Below, piece by piece: positions 59,879 to 64,000 of a DNA stretch of 64,000 nucleotides. Under the pieces are notes generated by a model. The model saw only the letters and a program-made list of their open reading frames with translations. It was not told the origin of the DNA and searched no databases. The translations under genes were made by a program, and so were the position numbers. How positions within the stretch are numbered: the stretch's first letter is position 1; each line of letters starts with the position of its first letter. The stretch comes from Avibacterium gallinarum. Its GTDB lineage: Bacteria; Pseudomonadota; Gammaproteobacteria; Enterobacterales; Pasteurellaceae. The stretch is from contig NZ_PQVJ01000006.1 of assembly GCF_002921135.1 (NCBI RefSeq), positions 140,685 through 204,684 of the forward strand. Reading direction: 5' to 3'.

Positions 59879-60673
59879 ATGAAATTACAGCATATTTACT
59901 TATACCCCATCAAATCTACGCAAAGTTATGAAGTGGCGCAAGCCTTGGTTCAACCGCAAGGGCTGAATTTTGATCGCACCTTTATGCTCACAGAATTAGA
60001 CGGCACCTTTATCACAGCACGCAAAGATGCGGAACTTTATCACTTTCACGCATTGCCGACACCGCTTGGTTTATATATTCAGCATAAAGACGGTTCAGCC
60101 ATTCAAGTTCAATATACGGATTTTCAGCAAAGCCAAGCCTGCGAAGTGTGGAGAAATGAATTTAACTCATTGCTTGCGCCACAAGAAATTAATCAATGGT
60201 TTAGCGAGAAAATAGGCCGTGCCGTGCAATTGCGCTGGACAGGCGAACACACGCAACGCAAAATTAAACGCTACCCCGACCAACCGCTTTCTTTTGCTGA
60301 TGGCTACCCACTTTTGCTCACCACTGACACGTCTTTTAACGCGGTACAGCAAGCTTGCCCAAGCCCAATTTCACCGCTGCAATTTCGCCCAAATCTAATT
60401 ATTGACGGCATCACCCCCTTTGAAGAACAGCAATGGGGTGAAATTCAAATCGGTGAAGTCAAATTCTTACACAGCAAACCTTGCGAACGTTGTGTTCTTA
60501 CCACGCGCAACCCTATCACCAACCAAGCCGATCCGAAAATGGAACCTTTCCGCACGCTGAAAAAACTCAACCGAAACGAACAAGGCGCACCACTTTTCGG
60601 CATTAATTTAATTCCGTTGAATACGGGGATTATTCGCGTAAATGATGAAGTGAAAGTTTTGACATTGAAATAA
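59879..60673 (+). CDS. MOSC-domain protein, YcbX-like without ferredoxin domain
   Basis: 264 residues. An N-terminal MOSC beta-barrel (LQHIYLYPIKSTQSYEV) precedes the MOSC core; the molybdenum-cofactor Cys is in KPCERCVLTTRN near residue 203. E. coli YcbX has about 100 more residues with a 2Fe-2S cluster; this protein ends before that. Known relatives reduce N-hydroxylated bases such as 6-hydroxylaminopurine. An electron donor would be separate here. Follows dacB by 3 bp. Confidence 0.87.
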   Translation: MKLQHIYLYPIKSTQSYEVAQALVQPQGLNFDRTFMLTELDGTFITARKDAELYHFHALPTPLGLYIQHKDGSAIQVQYTDFQQSQACEVWRNEFNSLLAPQEINQWFSEKIGRAVQLRWTGEHTQRKIKRYPDQPLSFADGYPLLLTTDTSFNAVQQACPSPISPLQFRPNLIIDGITPFEEQQWGEIQIGEVKFLHSKPCERCVLTTRNPITNQADPKMEPFRTLKKLNRNEQGAPLFGINLIPLNTGIIRVNDEVKVLTLK

Positions 60674-60675
60674 AA

Positions 60676-60721
60676 AAGTGCGGTGGTTTTAGAGAAAATT
60701 TTCCTAAAAACCACCGCACTT
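60676..60721. terminator. Uptake-sequence inverted pair between MOSC gene and pirin gene
   Basis: AAGTGCGGTGGTTTT and AAAACCACCGCACTT pair over at least 15 bp with A/T-rich loop; serves both convergent transcripts. Confidence 0.82.
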
Positions 60722-60749
60722 GGTTGGTTATTTGGTTCGTTATTGATGA

Positions 60750-61619
60750 TTAATGAATATCACCAAACTCACCTTTGTTAAACGCGTTGAATTTTTCGAT
60801 TAATTCTTCGCGGGTGTTCATTACGAACGGGCCGTAGGCTGCAATTGGCTCATCAATTGGCACGCCGCTGAGTAGCACCATTTTCACGTTTTTATCACCT
60901 GCGGTGATTTTAACTTCGCCGTTTTCGTGGTTGAAAATCACCAATTCTGTTGGGTTCGCACGATCGCTGTCGTTAATCACGGCAGATCCGCGTAATGCCA
61001 CCAACATTAAATGGTGGGTTTCTGGCACGTTAATGGTTACGCTATGGTTGGCTTTAATATCCATTTCCCACATATTTAACTCAGTAAAGGTGCGAGCAGG
61101 GCCTTTTACGCCGTCCAGTTCACCTGCAATAATGCGTGCTGTTCCTGCATTATCCGCAAAGTGATAAGTTGGAATATCTGCCGCTTTAATGCTTTGATAA
61201 CCCGCTGGGGCGTTTTTGTCTTTCGCAGGCAAATTTACCCAAAGTTGTAGCATTTCAAACATTCCGCCTGTGCGGCTGAAGTTTTCGCTATGGAACTCTT
61301 GGTGTACGATCCCATTCCCTGCGGTCATCCATTGTACATCGCCTGCGCCAATTACGCCGCCGTTACCATCGCTATCACGGTGTTCTACTTCACCTTGTAA
61401 CGCGATTGTGACGGTTTCAAATCCTGCGTGTGGATGTGCCCCTACACCTCTTGGCGCGCCGTTATGAGGTTTAAATTCCATTGGCATTGCGTAATCTAGC
61501 ATTAAGAACGGGCTAGTTACTTTATCCTGTTGGCTATGTGAAAATAAAGGTGATACATAAAAGCCATCGCCCACCCAGTGTTGTTGTGGTGCTTGATATA
61601 CTCGATTTACTGTACGCAT
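60750..61619 (-). CDS. Pirin-family protein
   Basis: 289 residues, a bicupin. The N-terminal cupin has the metal residues in GAHPHAGFETVTI and the GIVHQEFHSE segment (His, His, His, Glu). The C-terminal cupin is degenerate. Some members (E. coli YhhW) are quercetin 2,3-dioxygenases; others act as regulators. Start ATG 61619 follows AGGAGAAAAATT; the longer frame adds eight residues without family support. Probably in one transcript with the DUF896 gene 68 bp upstream, and divergent from a LysR gene that likely controls it. Confidence 0.88.
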   Translation of the reverse strand: MRTVNRVYQAPQQHWVGDGFYVSPLFSHSQQDKVTSPFLMLDYAMPMEFKPHNGAPRGVGAHPHAGFETVTIALQGEVEHRDSDGNGGVIGAGDVQWMTAGNGIVHQEFHSENFSRTGGMFEMLQLWVNLPAKDKNAPAGYQSIKAADIPTYHFADNAGTARIIAGELDGVKGPARTFTELNMWEMDIKANHSVTINVPETHHLMLVALRGSAVINDSDRANPTELVIFNHENGEVKITAGDKNVKMVLLSGVPIDEPIAAYGPFVMNTREELIEKFNAFNKGEFGDIH

Positions 61620-61687
61620 AATTTTTCTCCTAAATTTGATCAATTCTGTTTTTTGTGATGCCCTGAATATTCAGGGTGGTTAGTTCA

Positions 61688-61927
61688 TTAATAAGTTGCA
61701 ACTTGCATTCCACTACGTTGCGCTTCACGCAATTTCGTTGGGGTAACATCATTGCCGTCTGGATCAACCACACTTACGGTGGATAAAATATTGCTTAATT
61801 GTCCACGGATTGCCGCTAAATAACGCTGACGTAACGCACTACGCTCATTTAATTCAGCTTCAGAAAGTGCGGTAACTTTTGCTTTACGCGCTAATTCGTT
61901 AATTCTATCTAATTCCAAAATACGCAT
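61688..61927 (-). CDS. DUF896 (YnzC-like) small protein
   Basis: 79 residues. The family pattern is clear: RINELARKAK, LRQRYLAAIR and VVDPDGNDVTPTKLREAQR, as in Bacillus YnzC (RINELAAKAK, LRQEYLKGFR, IIDPEGNDVTPEKL). The N-terminal half is a helical hairpin, the tail probably disordered. Function is unknown. The family is far better known from Firmicutes than from gammaproteobacteria. Good ribosome binding site AGGAGAAAG. Leads the pirin transcript. Confidence 0.85.
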   Translation of the reverse strand: MRILELDRINELARKAKVTALSEAELNERSALRQRYLAAIRGQLSNILSTVSVVDPDGNDVTPTKLREAQRSGMQVATY

Positions 61928-61975
61928 TTTCTTTCTCCTAAACTGTTTGCTTATTTCTTGTGGCGTAGTTTATAC

Positions 61976-61995
61976 TTGTTCCATATAGTGAACAA
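61976..61995. promoter_or_regulatory. LysR-type operator candidate
   Basis: TTGTTCCATATAGTGAACAA: arms TTGTTC and GAACAA separated by 8 bp, placed between the divergent DUF896 and LysR genes. Position and symmetry fit the binding site of the neighbouring LysR protein. Confidence 0.68.
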
Positions 61996-62025
61996 TAGTC
62001 AATTTTGAAACACAAGGTTCTATTT

Positions 62026-62907
62026 ATGCAACAAATCGATCTCAATGATATGCGCTTTTTTGTTACCGTGATCCAATCTGGTAGCCTCACCCACGCAGCG
62101 GAACAACTAAACGTGCCGAAATCTCGTTTAAGCCGCCGTTTAACCGAATTAGAAAATCAGCTGGGCAGCAAACTGCTAGATCGCAATCGCAATGGGGTGC
62201 GACTAAATGATCTGGGCGAACATTTTTATCAACACGCCTTAATTGCGGTGGAAGCGGCAGAAAGTGCGGTGAATTCTGTGGCAGATTGTTTAGCCACGCC
62301 CCGTGGGTTACTGCGTATTTCCGTTTCCAGTGAAATTTTGCGTTATTGGCTCACGCCCTATTTATCGCACTATCTACAGCAACACCCTGATGTTGAGCTA
62401 AATATTACAATGGAAAACCGCCGCGCGAATTTATTGCAAGAAGGCGTGGATATAGCCTTACGCATTGGTGAGCTTGATCTTGATGATGTGGTTGCCAAAC
62501 ATTTACTGGATATTGATTCTGGGGTTTACGCTTCACCTCATTATTTAAAGGAAAATGGCACGCCACACACCCCACAAGAACTGAAAAACCACCGCTTGCT
62601 GCATAAAAGTGATGGCAAAAATTGGCTTTTCAAGCAGGGCAATCAACGAGAATTAATTCAAGGGAAAAAAGCCTTACAAGCCAATGATGCTTCCGTGTTA
62701 GCGCAGCTTGTTGAAGATAGCTACGGCATTGCCCTGCTGCCTGAGCTTTCAGGCTTAATTCAACCTCATTGGCAAAAATTATTACCCGATTGGCAAGTGG
62801 AAAGCGTGCCTTTATATGCCATTTATTATAAAAATCGCGGGCTTGCGCCAACGGTGCGGACATTTGTTAATTTTTTGAGCGAAATCGCAAAAAATTCGCA
62901 AAAATAA
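62026..62907 (+). CDS. LysR-family transcriptional regulator (divergent to pirin operon)
   Basis: 293 residues: N-terminal helix-turn-helix (LTHAAEQLNVPKSRLSRRLTEL region), then an effector domain with the motif DIALRIGEL. I start at ATG 62026, where AAGGTTC precedes; TTG 62005 is less likely. The divergent placement next to a pirin gene is common for this LysR subgroup, which often responds to quinones or aromatic electrophiles in other bacteria; the effector here is unknown. It probably binds 61976-61995. Confidence 0.9.
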   Translation: MQQIDLNDMRFFVTVIQSGSLTHAAEQLNVPKSRLSRRLTELENQLGSKLLDRNRNGVRLNDLGEHFYQHALIAVEAAESAVNSVADCLATPRGLLRISVSSEILRYWLTPYLSHYLQQHPDVELNITMENRRANLLQEGVDIALRIGELDLDDVVAKHLLDIDSGVYASPHYLKENGTPHTPQELKNHRLLHKSDGKNWLFKQGNQRELIQGKKALQANDASVLAQLVEDSYGIALLPELSGLIQPHWQKLLPDWQVESVPLYAIYYKNRGLAPTVRTFVNFLSEIAKNSQK

Positions 62908-63008
62908 CACCGCACTTTCTATTCAGGCGTTGAGCAAGGGAAACAGATAAAGTAAGATTAACGCCCTTTTGAAAACAACTTAACTTATAACAAATACAGG
63001 AAAACACA

Positions 63009-63959
63009 ATGAAAGTATCCATTATCGGTGCAGGCGCAGTGGGCGTGGGCATTTGTAATTATCTTCTGACAATGGGCGAATGCCAAGAAGTGGTCTTGGT
63101 GGATCTCAACAAAGAACGCACTCGTGGCGAACAGTTAGATTTCAGCCATACCAGTGCATTAACCTTCGCCAAAAACACCAAAATTATTTCCGGTGAATAT
63201 GAAGATACCCGTGATAGCGATGTGGTGGTGATCACTGCTGGCGCACAAATTAAAGTGGGACAAGATCGCTTAGAGATCGGTCATATCAATGCGAAAATCA
63301 CCGTGGATATTGCTCGTCAATTAGAACGCCATACACCCAATGCGATTATCATTGTAGTTACCAATCCTTGTGATATTCTCACCCACTTTATTATTCGTAA
63401 TACGAACTTCCCCGCACACCGTGTGATTAGCGCAGGTTGTGTGGTGGATACGGCACGAATGATGAAAATTATTGCCGATAAAGTAAAAATCGATCCGAAA
63501 AACGTGTTCGGTTATGTGATGGGCGAACACGGCGCCAATAGTTTTATTCCTTGGAGTATCGTCAATATCGCTGGGCAAAAAATCGATGATTTTTGCCAGC
63601 AAAATGATGTGCCTATGCTCGATCCACAAGAGCTACTCAAAGCCACCAAAGCTATTGGTTTGGAAGTGTTCAGCTTAAAACTCAACACCAATCACGCCAT
63701 TGCGGCGAGCGTGTTCCGCATTATTCGCGCCATTAGCATTAATGAATATTCGGTCTTGCCCGTTGGCACAATGCTCAACGGCGAATACGGCTTAAACGAT
63801 GTGGTGGTGAACGTGCCAATGATCATCAGTAGCAAAGGCGTAGAACGCATTTTGAAATACAAACTACCCGCTGATGAGTTAGAGCAACTTCACCAATGCG
63901 CCAAAGCCCTACGCCAAGTGGTTGAGCAAGTGGCAGAAAGCACAGGGTTGAAGTGTTAA
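63009..63959 (+). CDS. LDH/MDH-superfamily 2-hydroxyacid dehydrogenase
   Basis: 316 residues. NAD-binding GAGAVG at 7-12 with Asp32 for the ribose. The catalytic set is complete: Arg87, Asp147 and Arg150 (VVDTAR), His174 (GEHGANSF). The substrate-specificity position, Gln in lactate and Arg in malate dehydrogenases, is Ile81 by my alignment (GAQIKVGQDR against GANQKPGETR). It is therefore probably an L-2-hydroxyacid dehydrogenase for a larger or hydrophobic side chain, although L-lactate cannot be excluded. Good AGGA before ATG. Confidence 0.88.
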   Translation: MKVSIIGAGAVGVGICNYLLTMGECQEVVLVDLNKERTRGEQLDFSHTSALTFAKNTKIISGEYEDTRDSDVVVITAGAQIKVGQDRLEIGHINAKITVDIARQLERHTPNAIIIVVTNPCDILTHFIIRNTNFPAHRVISAGCVVDTARMMKIIADKVKIDPKNVFGYVMGEHGANSFIPWSIVNIAGQKIDDFCQQNDVPMLDPQELLKATKAIGLEVFSLKLNTNHAIAASVFRIIRAISINEYSVLPVGTMLNGEYGLNDVVVNVPMIISSKGVERILKYKLPADELEQLHQCAKALRQVVEQVAESTGLKC

Positions 63960-64000
63960 TAATGGATAAATAATATTGATTAAAAAAGTGCGGAAAAAAC

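Overview
The window is a chromosomal segment from a member of the Pasteurellaceae. It is AT-rich and carries the Hin-type DNA uptake signal AAGTGCGGT (reverse ACCGCACTT) throughout. I counted at least 45 copies by eye in both orientations, often followed by the A/T-rich tail typical of Haemophilus, Pasteurella, Aggregatibacter and Avibacterium. Gene content and local order (xseB-ispA-dxs, aceE-aceF-lpdA, ptsH-ptsI-crr, cydD-cydC, dacB/greA/yhbY/rlmE/ftsH, prmC-sirB1-kdsA) agree with this. I cannot fix genus or species from sequence alone.

Layout. 0-5 kb: the 3' end of macB, a TolC/NodT-type outer membrane lipoprotein, and a sulfatase plus sodium:solute symporter operon behind a near-perfect CRP site. 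5-11.5 kb: the pyruvate dehydrogenase operon aceE-aceF-lpdA. 11.5-14.4 kb: the general PTS genes ptsH-ptsI-crr. 14.4-20.3 kb: rsgA, orn, two tRNA-Gly genes, topA and a LysR regulator. 20.4-23.6 kb: sppA, three unrecognised small membrane-protein genes (two are tandem 35-aa paralogues) and a YdjA-like nitroreductase. 23.6-30.6 kb: thiI, the xseB-ispA-dxs isoprenoid operon and uup. 30.6-33.6 kb: a HigBA2-like toxin-antitoxin pair, then a divergent gluconate locus (gntK / GntP permease) with two GntR-like operators and a CRP site. 33.6-39.3 kb: cnoX-like gene, trxB, cydDC and the 4.5S RNA gene ffs. 39.6-46.8 kb: a small lipoprotein, a frameshifted rnd, fadD, tsaB, yoaA, and a TlpA-like lipoprotein/cytochrome c pair. 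46.8-50.7 kb: nhaA and nrdA, with two NrdR-type boxes. 50.9-59.9 kb: dapD, kdsA, sirB1, prmC, ftsH, rlmE, yhbY, greA and dacB. 59.9-64 kb: a MOSC protein, a pirin/DUF896 pair divergent from a LysR regulator, and an LDH/MDH-superfamily dehydrogenase.

Most of the window is housekeeping DNA: carbon entry through the PTS, pyruvate oxidation, gluconate use, isoprenoid precursors, RNA modification, and cell-envelope or protein quality control. I found no prophage, insertion sequence or CRISPR array, and no convincing large novel system. The less ordinary features are the tandem small-protein operon, the rnd frameshift in an A8 tract, the higBA locus with an operator inside its promoter, nrdA without an adjacent nrdB, convergent uptake-sequence pairs used as terminators, a cytochrome c with no evident distal Met ligand, and a dehydrogenase with an atypical specificity residue.
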